Shown here: positions 9,469 to 18,638 of the stretch, in pieces
Layout of the letters: each line of letters opens with the position of its first letter
Position numbering within the stretch: the stretch's first letter is position 1
NCBI GenBank assembly: GCA_017303805.1
Contig: JAFLBQ010000010.1
Coordinates: 1 to 64,000, forward strand
Direction: 5' to 3'
Length of the DNA stretch: 64,000 bases
Origin: Cytophagales bacterium
GTDB taxonomy: Bacteria; Bacteroidota; Bacteroidia; Cytophagales; Cyclobacteriaceae
Position numbers and translations under genes: made by a program
Notes under the pieces: generated by a model
The model's input: the letters and a program-made list of their open reading frames with translations, nothing else
Databases searched by the model: none
What the model was told of the DNA's origin: nothing

Positions 9469-10038
9469 TTACATCCGCGCCCGCACCCGGCTCAGGGTTT
9501 CGGGTGTCATGCCCAGGTAAGAGGCAATCAGCATCTGCGGAAAGCGGTTGACCCATTGAGGATGCTGTGCCAAAAGTTCTGCATAGCGTTCGTCCGGACT
9601 TTTAGATTGAATGGTAGCAAGGTGCGCGGCAGGAATGGCAAGATCGGCCAGCAGCGACTGTAGCTTGCGAAAGGACGGATGTGCATCCATCAGATAATGA
9701 ATATTTCGCAGCGAAATGGTAGCAATTTCAGAATCCTCCAGTGCTTCAATATTGTTCGTAGAGGGTTGCTGCGTCAACAGACTTTCAAGATCGGCCAACC
9801 ACTGGGTTTCTACAAAAAACTTTATGGTCAATTCACTGTGGCTCGTTTTTTTAAAGAATCGAAAACTGCCCGAGAGAATGAATGAGATTCCATCCGATAC
9901 CTGGTTTTCACCCAACAGCAATTCCTTCTTCTTCAGCGTTCTGTAGTCCAGCTTTTCGGAAAAGTGCTGAAGCTGTTCTTCTGTGAAGGCGTGAATTTTG
10001 GTAAGAGATGGTTTTATCAGAGAATTGCTCGTTATCAT
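9469..10038 (-). CDS. Crp/Fnr family transcriptional regulator
   Basis: A 189-aa protein. Residues ~10-120 are a cyclic-nucleotide-binding beta-roll (KKKELLLGENQVSDGISFIL, then SGSFRFF). The C-terminal part has the helix-turn-helix of this family (NRFPQMLIASYLGMTPETLS, then RVRARM). The cNMP phosphate-binding RxS motif is not evident, as in many Bacteroidota members of this group, so the ligand is uncertain. Proteins of this type often control small neighbouring stress or metabolism genes. The stretch 9382-9468 between it and the VOC gene is short enough for co-transcription. Confidence 0.85.
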   Translation of the reverse strand: MITSNSLIKPSLTKIHAFTEEQLQHFSEKLDYRTLKKKELLLGENQVSDGISFILSGSFRFFKKTSHSELTIKFFVETQWLADLESLLTQQPSTNNIEALEDSEIATISLRNIHYLMDAHPSFRKLQSLLADLAIPAAHLATIQSKSPDERYAELLAQHPQWVNRFPQMLIASYLGMTPETLSRVRARM

Positions 10039-10128
10039 ATTTAAAAGTATCGATTTTGTTTGACTGCTATAGTTTCTCGTTACCTTGGAAAATCCTCAAT
10101 TCAAGAACTTGGAGTGCAAGGCACAAAC

Positions 10129-10161
10129 AAAAAAATCCCCCACCTGTTCAGACGAGGGATT
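10129..10161 (-). terminator. Rho-independent terminator after accC
   Basis: On the minus strand the stem AATCCCTC...GGGGGATT is followed directly by a run of seven T (plus-strand A-run at 10129-10135). It lies 23 bases past the accC stop and would end the fabH-efp-accB-accC transcript. Confidence 0.75.
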
Positions 10162-10183
10162 CATATTTTGTAATTCAATCAAC

Positions 10184-11533
10184 TTACTTCAAATCCGAGA
10201 AGTCAAAACTGGTTTCCAGAAACTTGGTAGTAAACTTACCCGAGCGGAACGTAGCGTTATCCATCAGTTTTAAATGGAATGGAATGGTTGTCTTTACACC
10301 TTCAATTACAAACTCGCTCAGCGCACGCTTCATGCGTGTAATCACTTCTTCGCGCGATTGGCCGGTAACAATCAACTTGCCAATCATACTGTCGTAATTA
10401 GGTGGAATGGTGTACCCTGCATACACGTGGCTATCTACACGCACGCCATGGCCGCCCGGTTTGTGCAGGTTAATAATTTTACCCGGTGAAGGCCGGAAAC
10501 CATTGCCCGGATCTTCGGCATTGATGCGGCACTCCATCGAGTACAGCATCGGAAAATAATTCTTGCCGCTAATCGGTACACCGGCAGCTACTTTAATCTG
10601 TTCTTTGATCAGATCGTAGTTGGTTACTTCCTCGGTAATCGGGTGCTCCACCTGGATGCGGGTATTCATTTCCATAAAGTAGAAGTCGCCATGCTTATCT
10701 ACCAGAAACTCGATGGTGCCTGCACCTTCGTAGTTAATAGCCTTCGCGCCTTTAATGGCGGCTTCGCCCATTTTCTCGCGCAACTCCTGGCTTATAATGG
10801 GGCTGGGTGTTTCTTCTACCAGCTTCTGGTGCCTGCGTTGTATAGAACAATCGCGCTCCGACAAGTGGCATACTTTACCATATTGGTCGCCTACCACTTG
10901 TATTTCGATGTGGCGGGGTTCTTCTACAAATTTTTCGAGGTACAAGCCATCGTTACCAAAGGCAGCACCGGCTTCGCGCTTGGCATCGTCCCACGCTTTT
11001 TTAAACTCTGATTCATCGTTGATGATGCGCATCCCCTTACCACCACCACCGGCTGTTGCTTTTACAATTACAGGGTACTTGATTTCTTTGGCGATCTTCA
11101 TGCCTTGCTCCATCGATTCGAGCAACCCTTCAGACCCCGGAATGCAGGGCACCCCGGCTTTTATCATTGTTGCTTTCGCTGTGGACTTATCGCCCATAGC
11201 GCGAATCATTTCGGGTGTTGGGCCAATGAATTTAATTCCATACTCATGGCACACAGCCGAGAACTCCGCATTCTCCGAAAGAAAACCATACCCGGGATGG
11301 ATAGCATCGGCATTCGTAATTTCGGCAGCAGAAATAATACGTGGAATATTGAGGTACGATTCTTTGCTGGGGGCAGCGCCAATACATACCGCCTCATCGG
11401 CAAAGCGTACATGCAGGCTTTCGCGATCGGCAGTAGAGTAAACGGCTACCGTTTTAATATCCATCTCCTTACAGGTGCGGATTACGCGCAAGGCAATTTC
11501 GCCCCGATTGGCAATTAATATCTTTTTGAACAT
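10184..11533 (-). CDS. accC: Acetyl-CoA carboxylase, biotin carboxylase subunit
   Basis: A 449-aa protein of normal family length. It opens with [20 protein letters not shown] and has the N-terminal domain typical of biotin carboxylases, the glycine-rich ATP-grasp loop ([13 protein letters not shown] near residues 160-170), [12 protein letters not shown], and the catalytic [14 protein letters not shown] motif near 290-300. AccC carboxylates the biotin carried by AccB using ATP and bicarbonate, the first half-reaction of malonyl-CoA synthesis. It is the last gene of the operon, downstream of accB (71 bp gap), and is followed by a strong terminator. Confidence 0.97.
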   Translation of the reverse strand: MFKKILIANRGEIALRVIRTCKEMDIKTVAVYSTADRESLHVRFADEAVCIGAAPSKESYLNIPRIISAAEITNADAIHPGYGFLSENAEFSAVCHEYGIKFIGPTPEMIRAMGDKSTAKATMIKAGVPCIPGSEGLLESMEQGMKIAKEIKYPVIVKATAGGGGKGMRIINDESEFKKAWDDAKREAGAAFGNDGLYLEKFVEEPRHIEIQVVGDQYGKVCHLSERDCSIQRRHQKLVEETPSPIISQELREKMGEAAIKGAKAINYEGAGTIEFLVDKHGDFYFMEMNTRIQVEHPITEEVTNYDLIKEQIKVAAGVPISGKNYFPMLYSMECRINAEDPGNGFRPSPGKIINLHKPGGHGVRVDSHVYAGYTIPPNYDSMIGKLIVTGQSREEVITRMKRALSEFVIEGVKTTIPFHLKLMDNATFRSGKFTTKFLETSFDFSDLK

Positions 11534-11604
11534 AACTGGTTTCTGGTTACTGGTTTCTGGTAACTGGCAACGAGTAACAAGCAGCCAGCAACCAGCAGCA
11601 CTAT

Positions 11605-12159
11605 TTAATCAAGTTCTACTACAAACAACACCTGATCGTATTCTACCGGGGTTGCGTTTTCTACCATCGCTTTTACAATGGTGCCCGAAACTTCAGATTC
11701 AATTTCGTTGAATAACTTCATGGCCTCGATAATGCACACCGTTTGGCCTTTCGAAATCTTATCGCCTACCGAAGCAAACGCGGGTGAGTCGGGGTTTGCC
11801 GAGCGATAGAAAGTACCGATCATGGGCGATTTGATCTCCACGGTATTTTTACCACTGGCTGCCGGCTTGTCCACTTTTGTGGGCGTGGGTGTTTGTACCG
11901 CAGGCGTTGTAACCGTAGCAGGCGCTACCGATACGGGCGCAGCAATAACCGGAGCCGCAGATTTAATTACTTTTTGATCGGGCTCACGCTTTACATGAAG
12001 TTTTAATTCTTTGGTTTCAATATCTACTTCGTTAAGACCAGATTGGGCAATGAAGTCGATCAGATCCCGGATTTCAGAGGTTTTCATTTCAGCTATTTTT
12101 TTAGATTCAATAGCGCTGCTTGCGCTGGGTTTTCCGTTAGAAGATTTTTTTGTTGCCAT
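11605..12159 (-). CDS. accB: Acetyl-CoA carboxylase biotin carboxyl carrier protein
   Basis: A 184-aa protein. An N-terminal segment ([20 protein letters not shown]) typical of AccB is followed by an Ala/Pro/Val-rich linker (residues ~80-115) and the C-terminal biotinyl domain. The acceptor lysine is in the motif [13 protein letters not shown]. The first ~22 residues form an additional Lys/Ser-rich extension. It carries CO2 between AccC and the carboxyltransferase. The gene lies 5 bp after efp and 71 bp before accC, so all three are almost certainly one transcript. Confidence 0.96.
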   Translation of the reverse strand: MATKKSSNGKPSASSAIESKKIAEMKTSEIRDLIDFIAQSGLNEVDIETKELKLHVKREPDQKVIKSAAPVIAAPVSVAPATVTTPAVQTPTPTKVDKPAASGKNTVEIKSPMIGTFYRSANPDSPAFASVGDKISKGQTVCIIEAMKLFNEIESEVSGTIVKAMVENATPVEYDQVLFVVELD

Positions 12160-12164
12160 GATTT

Positions 12165-12731
12165 TTATTCTTTCACGCGTTCAACGTATTCGCCTGTATC
12201 GGCTTTAATCTTAATGTTATCGCCTGTGTTTACAAACAACGGCACTTTAATTTCGGCACCGGTTTCAATGGTGGCCGATTTTAAAGTCCGGGTGGCGGTA
12301 TCGCCAGCCAAACCAGGTTCGGTGTAGGTAACATTTACCACTACATGCGAGGGTGGCTCGGCAGTAATCGGGTTGGTGCCGTTTTCGAATGCAATCAACA
12401 ACGTTACGCCTTCTTTAATGTAATTAACAGATTGGCCCAACAACACTTTATCAATATACACTTGTTCAAACGTATCGTTATCCATACACACTAAGCTATC
12501 GCCATCGGCATACAGGTATTGATATTCTTTTGTCTCTACGCGCAGTTGATCTACCGCATCGCCTGGGCGAAACCGGTTTTCTACAATTTTGCCGGTGCGC
12601 ACGCTGCGCATTTTTACCTGGTAAAACGCACGCAGGTTGCCGGGTGTGCGGTGCAAAAGTTCTTCTACTTGCACCACTTCGCCATTGTACCGAATGTAGT
12701 TTCCTTTGCTCAGGTCAGAGATTGTTGCCAT
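12165..12731 (-). CDS. efp: Elongation factor P
   Basis: A 188-aa protein with the three beta-barrel domains of EF-P: SDLSKGNYIRYNGEVVQVEE at the start, VSYTEPGLAGDT-like VTYTEPGLAGDTA in domain II and IKADTGEYVERVKE at the end. It helps ribosomes through polyproline stretches. The domain I loop reads HRTPGNLRAFYQVKM, so the position that is modified Lys34 in E. coli aligns with Asn; lysylation or rhamnosylation at that site is not expected. It lies between fabH and accB. Confidence 0.96.
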   Translation of the reverse strand: MATISDLSKGNYIRYNGEVVQVEELLHRTPGNLRAFYQVKMRSVRTGKIVENRFRPGDAVDQLRVETKEYQYLYADGDSLVCMDNDTFEQVYIDKVLLGQSVNYIKEGVTLLIAFENGTNPITAEPPSHVVVNVTYTEPGLAGDTATRTLKSATIETGAEIKVPLFVNTGDNIKIKADTGEYVERVKE

Positions 12732-12799
12732 AAAAAAATCAAACTTTAATTTACAAATGAATTGGTTAATGTCAATTGGAGGACTTTCGGGTAGTGTGC

Positions 12800-13798
12800 T
12801 TATTGGCCATTATAGGCCCATTTTACATAAACGGCACCCCAGGTAAATCCACCACCAAATGCGGCCATCAAGATATTATCGCCTTTTTTGAGTTGCTTTT
12901 CATAATCCCACAGCAGCAATGGAATTGTACCTGCAGTGGTATTGCCATACCGTTCAATATTCATCATAACTTTATCTTCGCTTATGCCAACCCGGTTTGC
13001 GGTTGCATCGATAATCCGTTTGTTGGCCTGATGCGGAGCCAGCCACGTAATGTTATCGGCATTCAGGTTGTTACGTTCAGCCACTTGTGCTGAAATGTCG
13101 GCCATGTTGGTAACGGCAAACTTAAATACAGCCGACCCGGCCTGATACACGTAATGCTCGCGTTTGGCAATAGTTTCAACAGAGGCTGGGTTGCGACTGC
13201 CTCCGGCTTTCATGTGCAAAAATTGTTCGCCACTGCCATCGCTGCGCAGTTCCCAATCCATTACACCAACATCTTCGGTAGTAGGTTCAAGTAAAACACA
13301 ACCGGCACCATCGCCAAAAATGATACACGTTGTGCGATCGGTGTAATCTACAATGGCCGACATTTTATCGCCACCAATTACCACCACTTTTTTGTACATG
13401 CCCGATTTAATAAAGCTGGCACCGGTAGCCAAGGCATATACAAAACCAGAACACGCTGCGCCCATATCAAAGCTAAACGCTTTGGTAGCCCCAATAGCTG
13501 AAGCAACAATATTGGCTGTTGCCGGAAACGTCATGTCGGGGGTTACGGTAGCAAAAATGATAGCATCAATTTCTTTCGGATCGATTTTGGTTTTAGCCAG
13601 CATGTCGTTAACAGCAGCAATGCCCATTACCGATACGCCCTGGTTATCACCTTTCAGAATGCGTCTTTCTTTAATGCCGGTGCGGGTGGTAATCCACTCA
13701 TCGTTGGTTTCCACCATGCTCTCCAACTCTTTGTTGGTAAGAATGTAGTCTGGAACATATCCGCCTACACCAGTAATGGCTGCTCTGATTTTACTCAT
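12800..13798 (-). CDS. fabH: Beta-ketoacyl-ACP synthase III
   Basis: A 332-aa thiolase-fold enzyme. The catalytic triad is visible: Cys116 in [12 protein letters not shown], His in [11 protein letters not shown] and Asn in [15 protein letters not shown]. It condenses acetyl-CoA (or branched acyl-CoA) with malonyl-ACP to start fatty-acid synthesis. It heads the fabH-efp-accB-accC group and lies downstream of DUF177 and rpmF. plsX, which often sits between rpmF and fabH in other phyla, is absent here. A hairpin with T-run lies directly upstream, so it may be partly uncoupled from rpmF. Confidence 0.97.
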   Translation of the reverse strand: MSKIRAAITGVGGYVPDYILTNKELESMVETNDEWITTRTGIKERRILKGDNQGVSVMGIAAVNDMLAKTKIDPKEIDAIIFATVTPDMTFPATANIVASAIGATKAFSFDMGAACSGFVYALATGASFIKSGMYKKVVVIGGDKMSAIVDYTDRTTCIIFGDGAGCVLLEPTTEDVGVMDWELRSDGSGEQFLHMKAGGSRNPASVETIAKREHYVYQAGSAVFKFAVTNMADISAQVAERNNLNADNITWLAPHQANKRIIDATANRVGISEDKVMMNIERYGNTTAGTIPLLLWDYEKQLKKGDNILMAAFGGGFTWGAVYVKWAYNGQ

Positions 13799-13828
13799 AA
13801 TTTATTTTGAAAATAAGGTGAAGCCTGG

Positions 13829-13862
13829 AAAAACAAAAGGCCCGATTGGGGTGCAATCGGGC
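13829..13862 (-). terminator. Terminator-like hairpin between rpmF and fabH
   Basis: On the minus strand GCCCGATTG-caccc-CAATCGGGC is a perfect 9-bp stem with a 5-base loop, followed by CTTTTGTTTTT. This has the form of a Rho-independent terminator or attenuator that would stop or reduce transcription from DUF177-rpmF into fabH. Confidence 0.7.
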
Positions 13863-13958
13863 GGTTGAGGCATAAATAGTTCATGTGCTTTTCGGGTTAA
13901 CGAGAAGCTGATGGAGCGTTTAGAATGGCTTTGCTTTCGCTGACCGCTCATGGTCAAA

Positions 13959-14150
13959 TTAAGCCAGTACTTCTTTCTCCATTACCACATTACCCTTAAA
14001 GTAGAGCTTTCCTTCGTGCCAGAAAGCGCGGTGGGGCAGGTGATTCTCGCCTGTGGTAGGGCATACAGCCAACTGCTTGGCAGTAGCCTTGTAGTGGGTT
14101 CTTCTCTTATCTCTTCTTGTTTTGGAAGTCTTACGTTTTGGATTTGGCAT
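13959..14150 (-). CDS. rpmF: 50S ribosomal protein L32
   Basis: A 63-aa basic protein beginning [20 protein letters not shown], the standard L32 start, and continuing with [14 protein letters not shown]. Only one Cys (CPTTG) is visible where zinc-binding L32 forms have paired Cys, so this is a zinc-independent (C-minus) type. It is 25 bp downstream of the DUF177 gene, the usual pairing. Confidence 0.95.
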   Translation of the reverse strand: MPNPKRKTSKTRRDKRRTHYKATAKQLAVCPTTGENHLPHRAFWHEGKLYFKGNVVMEKEVLA

Positions 14151-14175
14151 AACCTTTTATTTTAACTGTTGCTAT

Positions 14176-14694
14176 CTAATTTTTATTCAAGTTCTTCAAT
14201 TTTTCCCACCGGGGGTCTATCGGTTCAACTTCATCTTTTTCTTCGTTGTTCGTTGCTGTGGAATAGATCAGCCCGGTATCAGAGTCGGTTTCGGTTGCAA
14301 AACGCGGATGCAGCTTTTTCATAGGTATAGCCAGGGCAATGTATTCGTACAAATACTGGCCAAGGTCTATGCTTGCTTCATCGCGGGCAATGATCACAAT
14401 CTCATCGCTCAGTTCCTGCGGTTCGTCTCCATACTTAAAAACCACTTTGCGGGTTTCTTGTATTGGAAAATCAAACGGCTCCAGGGTACGGTCGCATACC
14501 AGGGCCGCGAGGCCTGAAATTTTAAATTCCACTTCAATGAACGTCTCCTTTTTATCAAGAATAACAGACACCTCAAACCGGCCATCCGAAATTGCTTCGG
14601 TTCCATACAGTTCAAAAAAACCTTTTTCAAGGCGGTAATTGAAGTGGTGAGCTTTATTGCTCAGGCCGATAATATTGACTGCAAAATCTCTCAA
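14176..14694 (-). CDS. DUF177 (YceD-like) protein
   Basis: A 172-aa protein with the DUF177 signature CDRTLEPFDFPIQ (conserved Cys with the usual pair partly replaced), and an acidic C-terminal part ending DPRWEKLKNLNKN. Family members are linked to 23S rRNA accumulation and lie just upstream of rpmF in most bacteria, as here. The only plausible start is TTG at 14694: an in-frame TAA lies a few codons upstream and no ATG occurs before the conserved N-terminal region. Confidence 0.85.
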   Translation of the reverse strand: MRDFAVNIIGLSNKAHHFNYRLEKGFFELYGTEAISDGRFEVSVILDKKETFIEVEFKISGLAALVCDRTLEPFDFPIQETRKVVFKYGDEPQELSDEIVIIARDEASIDLGQYLYEYIALAIPMKKLHPRFATETDSDTGLIYSTATNNEEKDEVEPIDPRWEKLKNLNKN

Positions 14695-14805
14695 CCCCGT
14701 GGGTTTTTAAAATGAGCGGGCAAATTTATCAGTATTTATTGGAATTGCGCCCACAAGCGGTGGTTTTTTGCGCATTTTATGCAGAATGGTTGGGAACTTA
14801 CGTAA

Positions 14806-15192
14806 TTACCAATATTGCGCGAAAACGGCATTTTTAAGTTCGTCTACGGGCTTTTTGCCAGTATTTTCTATTAAAAAATCTACCACATTCTTCTTAAAGC
14901 CCAGTTTAATGGCAATGCTTTTGGTAAAAATTACCTCGCTTTCAAATACTTTTTGATCTGCAAAGATCAGGTCTATGCAATCTTGCAGGTAATCAAATTT
15001 CTGATCGTTAGAGAGTGCGCCCAGCGTATCGATTGGCTCCGGGTTCCGAATGAGTTTATTCACTTCTTCTTCCGGAAATTTCCTATCGCTTGCAATTTTC
15101 TGAATCATTTCGCGCTCGGCTCTTGCAAAATGCTTATCGGCCTCGGCCAGTTGAATCAGAATATTCAGTTTCTTTTTGGTAATGATGTCCAT
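14806..15192 (-). CDS. TerB-like small cytosolic protein
   Basis: A 128-aa, largely helical protein. The start MDIITKKKLNILIQLAEADK, with HFARAEREMIQKIA following, resembles the TerB/DjlA N-terminal helical fold, in which acidic residues bind metal (ILIQLAEADKHFARAE and the later LIFADQKVFESE are the two related acidic helices). TerB-like proteins are found in membrane-stress and tellurite-resistance systems, but stand-alone copies are usually of unknown role. It lies between DUF177 and pdxA on the same strand with ~100-bp gaps on both sides. Confidence 0.65.
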   Translation of the reverse strand: MDIITKKKLNILIQLAEADKHFARAEREMIQKIASDRKFPEEEVNKLIRNPEPIDTLGALSNDQKFDYLQDCIDLIFADQKVFESEVIFTKSIAIKLGFKKNVVDFLIENTGKKPVDELKNAVFAQYW

Positions 15193-15287
15193 TCGCTCCG
15201 TTCAATCAAAGTTTATTCAAATTAAAAACTTATTGTGAGCTCTCTGTGTGCAACGGGTTAAACGGTATAAATAACATGTAAGGTTTC

Positions 15288-16310
15288 CTAATTTTCCACC
15301 GTTTGTGCTGCACGGTTCTTAATTATATCGCAGGCAACATACATGGCCTGCCGCATTGAATTTTCGTTGGCTTGATTTTTACCGGCAATAGGATAGGCCG
15401 TTCCGTGGTCGGGCGAGGTACGCACGTAAGGAAGCCCGGCCGTATAGTTAATTCCCGTTTCGAACGAAAGTGTCTTAAAGGCAACCAGGCCCTGGTCGTG
15501 GTACATGGCCACAATGCCATCGTACTTATAGTGCTGGCTGGTGGCAAAAAAGCCATCGGCAGGGTAGGGCCCAAAAACCAATTTGCCCCGGGTTTTTAAA
15601 TCCTGAATTACAGGTCGGATGATTTCTGTTTCTTCTTTGCCAAGTAACCCTTCATCGCCCGCGTGGGGATTTAAGCCCAAAATGGCTATGCGGGGTTTTG
15701 TAATGTTGAAATCCTGCTTCAGAGTTAATTCCATCAACCGGATCTTTAGCTCCACCCGTTCTTTGGTTATAAATGTTGGAATATCTTTAACGGGAATGTG
15801 CTCGGTAACCAAACCAACCCGCAACGCATCCGAAACCATCAACATTAAACTTTCGCCTGCGCCAAACTCCTGTGTCAGGTATTCGGTGTGCCCCTGAAAC
15901 GGAAAGTCAGTACCATGGATGGTGTTTTTATCAATCGGGCCTGTAACCAGTCCATCGAGGTGGCCAGCCTTTAAATCTTCTACGGCTCGTTTTAAACTTA
16001 GCAAGGCGGCATGTGCGGTTTGCCGCGATGGCTGGCCGGGTTGTATTTCTATAACCTCTTCCCAGCAATTCACCACGTTAACGGCTTTGTGAAAATACTG
16101 CCCGGGTGTTTTTACCTGGCTGTAGTTGAACTCTTCCAACCCCATTTGCTTTCGGTAAAAAGATAGTGCCCGGGTAGAACCATACACTACCGGTGTAAAT
16201 AAATTCATTACGCGGTTATCGGCAAGCGCCTTTATAATCACTTCGGTACCAATGCCATTCAAATCTCCCAGGGTAATTCCCAGGCGGGGTTTATCGGTTA
16301 AATTATGCAT
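15288..16310 (-). CDS. pdxA: 4-hydroxythreonine-4-phosphate dehydrogenase
   Basis: A 340-aa protein. I use the ATG at 16310 (MHNLTDKPRLGITLGDLNGI) and not the TTG two codons upstream. PdxA motifs are clear: GDLNGIG at the start, GLVTGPIDK near residue 125, FQGHTEYL with a metal-binding His, LGLNPHAGDEG and YHDQGLVAFK with the second metal His, and TSPDHGTAYPIAGK at the end. It oxidises 4-phosphohydroxy-L-threonine in the DXP-dependent vitamin B6 pathway. It is divergent from rsmA with a 77-bp intergenic region. Confidence 0.95.
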   Translation of the reverse strand: MHNLTDKPRLGITLGDLNGIGTEVIIKALADNRVMNLFTPVVYGSTRALSFYRKQMGLEEFNYSQVKTPGQYFHKAVNVVNCWEEVIEIQPGQPSRQTAHAALLSLKRAVEDLKAGHLDGLVTGPIDKNTIHGTDFPFQGHTEYLTQEFGAGESLMLMVSDALRVGLVTEHIPVKDIPTFITKERVELKIRLMELTLKQDFNITKPRIAILGLNPHAGDEGLLGKEETEIIRPVIQDLKTRGKLVFGPYPADGFFATSQHYKYDGIVAMYHDQGLVAFKTLSFETGINYTAGLPYVRTSPDHGTAYPIAGKNQANENSMRQAMYVACDIIKNRAAQTVEN

Positions 16311-16387
16311 GCACAAAAAAGGTTGGCGGGCAAGTTAATGCAAAATTCTTGTTTTGGTTTTATAGTTTGTAGTTTGCGCTATTCAGC

Positions 16388-17185
16388 ATGGGTATGGGTG
16401 TACGTCCTAAAAAATTTCTTGGGCAGCATTTTCTAAAAGACAAAGGCATTGCACAACGAATTGTAGATTCGTTAGAGTTACCAGCTACTACACAAGCGGT
16501 AGTTGAGATTGGCCCTGGCACGGGTGTGCTTACCCAATTTCTTACGGCTAACGCGGCAATTGATTTACACCTGGTTGAGATCGATCGTGAGTCGGTAGCC
16601 TATTTGAACGAACACTATCCGCACCTGCGCGAGAAAATTACGGGTGCCGATTTTCTGGAACTTGACCTGGGCGCAGTTTTTCCTACACCCTTGGTTATCA
16701 TTGGTAATTTTCCGTACAATATTTCCTCACAGATTTTTTTCAAGATTTTAGAACATCGCCAGCAGGTAACCCAGGTGGTGTGCATGTTGCAAAAAGAAGT
16801 GGCCGATCGGATTGCCGAAAAGCCGGGCAGCAAGACTTATGGCATTTTAAGTGTGTTGCTGCAGGCGTATTATGATGTTACCTTTTTGTTCAAGGTGCCG
16901 CCCGGTGTTTTTTTTCCACCACCCAAGGTAATGTCGGCAGTAATAAAACTTAAACGCAATGCGCGGGCAAAGTTGGATTGTGATGAAGCCCTGTTTAAAA
17001 CCGTAGTGAAGCAGGCGTTTCAAAACAGGCGCAAGACCTTGCGCAACGCACTTAAAATTTTAAATTTGCCGGCCTCATTACTGGCTCATCCACTAATGGA
17101 AAAGCGAGCCGAGCAATTAGATGTAGCACAATTTGTTTTTTTAACCTGTCAACTGCAGCAGAGCCGTGAAACAGATGGAGTTTGA
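16388..17185 (+). CDS. rsmA: 16S rRNA (adenine1518/1519-N6)-dimethyltransferase
   Basis: A 265-aa protein starting MGMGVRPKKFLGQHFLKDKG, the KsgA/RsmA N-terminal signature. The SAM-binding motif is VVEIGPGTGVLT and the catalytic motif IV is GNFPYNISSQI. It dimethylates two adjacent adenines near the 3' end of 16S rRNA late in 30S assembly. The Met at codon 1 or 3 could be the start. The gene overlaps mgtE by 11 bases. Confidence 0.96.
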   Translation: MGMGVRPKKFLGQHFLKDKGIAQRIVDSLELPATTQAVVEIGPGTGVLTQFLTANAAIDLHLVEIDRESVAYLNEHYPHLREKITGADFLELDLGAVFPTPLVIIGNFPYNISSQIFFKILEHRQQVTQVVCMLQKEVADRIAEKPGSKTYGILSVLLQAYYDVTFLFKVPPGVFFPPPKVMSAVIKLKRNARAKLDCDEALFKTVVKQAFQNRRKTLRNALKILNLPASLLAHPLMEKRAEQLDVAQFVFLTCQLQQSRETDGV

Positions 17186-18518
17186 GCTGAGCAAGGATTT
17201 TTTAGAGCGCTTTCAGCAGGCACTGAACGAGCGCGACAGTGACTTTATCCGCACGGTGCTGGAAGAAGTAAATCCGGCCGATATTACTGCGCTGCTCTAC
17301 GAGTTCAATGGAGAAGAATCCAAATATGTATTGGATCTATTGCCCGTTGCAGTTCAATCCAAAATAATTAACGATTTAGACAGCGACACCCGCAGGAGTT
17401 TTTTGGCGAACTATGCCGCTACCGAATTAACCGAAATTGTAAATCAACTGGATTCGGATGATGCGGCTGATATTCTGAATGAGTTGCCCATTAAAACCAG
17501 CGAAGAAATAATTGCCGGCCTTGAGGCCGACCTTCGTTCGCAGGTAATCGATTTGCTGCGCTACGATGAAAATGTGGCCGGGGGGTTAATGGCTAAAGAG
17601 TTAATAAAAGCCCGGGCCGATTGGAATGTGGTGCAGTGCGTAGAAGAAATTCGCAAGCAGGCCGAAAGCGTAACAAAGTTTTATACCGTGTACGTTGTGG
17701 ACGATGCCGATAAACTGTTAGGCAAGGTTTCGTTGCAAAAGTTAATTCTTACCGAGCCGCGTACGTTGGTAAAAGACATTCTGGATGAAGATGTTGTTTC
17801 GGTGGAGACCTACCTGGAAGATCGGGATGTGGCCGAGATTATGAGTAAATACGATCTTGAATCGGTACCTGTAGTAAATGTGCAGGGTCAGTTGGTAGGA
17901 AGAATTACTATTGACGATGTGGTGGACGTAATTACCGAACAAGCTGAAGAAGACCGGCAGTTGATGACGGGTATTTCGGAAGATGTAGAAGAAGACGACA
18001 GCGTGTGGCGTAATACCCGGGCGCGCCTTCCATGGCTGCTAATTGGAATTTTAGGGGGGTTGATCAGCGCTCGCTTTATGGGATTTTTTGAGGCCGAACT
18101 GGCTCAGGTAACGGCCATTGCCTTTTTTGTTCCGCTCATTCAGGCAACGGGTGGAAATGTAGGCATTCAAACATCTTCGTTGGTAGTGCAAAGCCTGGTT
18201 AACCCGGGGTTTGTTGATGAAGGATTGTGGAAACGGCTCGTAAAAGTATTTAGCGTAGCGCTGTTGAACGGTTTCTTTTTAGGCCTGATTGTGTTAGGAG
18301 TAAACCGGCTGGTATTTGGTAACAACCCACTTAACCTGGTGGTTTCCCTTGCGCTTTTCTTTGTAGTAGTATTTGCTTCGTTTGTAGGCACCATAACCCC
18401 CATCATTCTCAATCGCTTTGGGTTTAACCCAGCCCTGGCGGCCGGGCCATTCATCACCACAACCAACGACTTGTTAGGTTTGGGGGTGTATTTTTTAACG
18501 ATCCATCTTTTAATGTAA
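17175..18518 (+). CDS. mgtE: Magnesium transporter MgtE
   Basis: A ~447-aa protein of normal MgtE length. The cytosolic N-domain superhelix (residues ~1-125) has the repeated AADILNELPI-type units, followed by a CBS pair (~130-255: KARADWNVVQCVEEIRKQA, then VPVVNVQGQLVGRITIDDVV). Five membrane helices follow, containing the signature PLIQATGGNVGIQTSSLVVQ. Mg2+ in the cytosol closes the channel through the N and CBS domains. I use the ATG at 17175 and not the GTG three codons earlier. It overlaps rsmA by 11 bases, so translation may be coupled. Confidence 0.95.
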   Translation: MEFELSKDFLERFQQALNERDSDFIRTVLEEVNPADITALLYEFNGEESKYVLDLLPVAVQSKIINDLDSDTRRSFLANYAATELTEIVNQLDSDDAADILNELPIKTSEEIIAGLEADLRSQVIDLLRYDENVAGGLMAKELIKARADWNVVQCVEEIRKQAESVTKFYTVYVVDDADKLLGKVSLQKLILTEPRTLVKDILDEDVVSVETYLEDRDVAEIMSKYDLESVPVVNVQGQLVGRITIDDVVDVITEQAEEDRQLMTGISEDVEEDDSVWRNTRARLPWLLIGILGGLISARFMGFFEAELAQVTAIAFFVPLIQATGGNVGIQTSSLVVQSLVNPGFVDEGLWKRLVKVFSVALLNGFFLGLIVLGVNRLVFGNNPLNLVVSLALFFVVVFASFVGTITPIILNRFGFNPALAAGPFITTTNDLLGLGVYFLTIHLLM

Positions 18519-18533
18519 TTAGCTTAAGTGCCT

Positions 18534-18573
18534 TGGTGCACCACGTAATGCAGGTGTACCATTATTGTTTTTT
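18534..18573 (+). terminator. Terminator after mgtE
   Basis: TGGTGCACC (18534-18542) pairs with GGTGTACCA (18553-18561) with one mismatch, followed by a T-rich stretch TTATTGTTTTTT. It sits 16 bases past the mgtE stop. Confidence 0.55.
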
Positions 18574-18577
18574 ATGT

Positions 18578-18609
18578 TTGCGCACTTATGTAAATTTAGT
18601 TTTACTTTG
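18578..18609 (+). promoter_or_regulatory. Candidate Bacteroidota promoter of the pentapeptide-repeat gene
   Basis: A TTG (18578-18580) lies 21-22 bases before TTACTTTG (18602-18609), which differs at one position from the Bacteroidota -7 element TAnnTTTG. The ATG is 30 bases downstream. This is a match by eye only. Confidence 0.3.
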
Positions 18610-18638
18610 AAACTGTTTAAGAACCTCGCCATTGTGTT

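Noticed and set aside
10755-11441. Long open frame of 228 codons on the plus strand across accC
   Set aside because: It is exactly antisense to the well-supported accC gene, has no family-like sequence, and follows from codon bias of the real gene.
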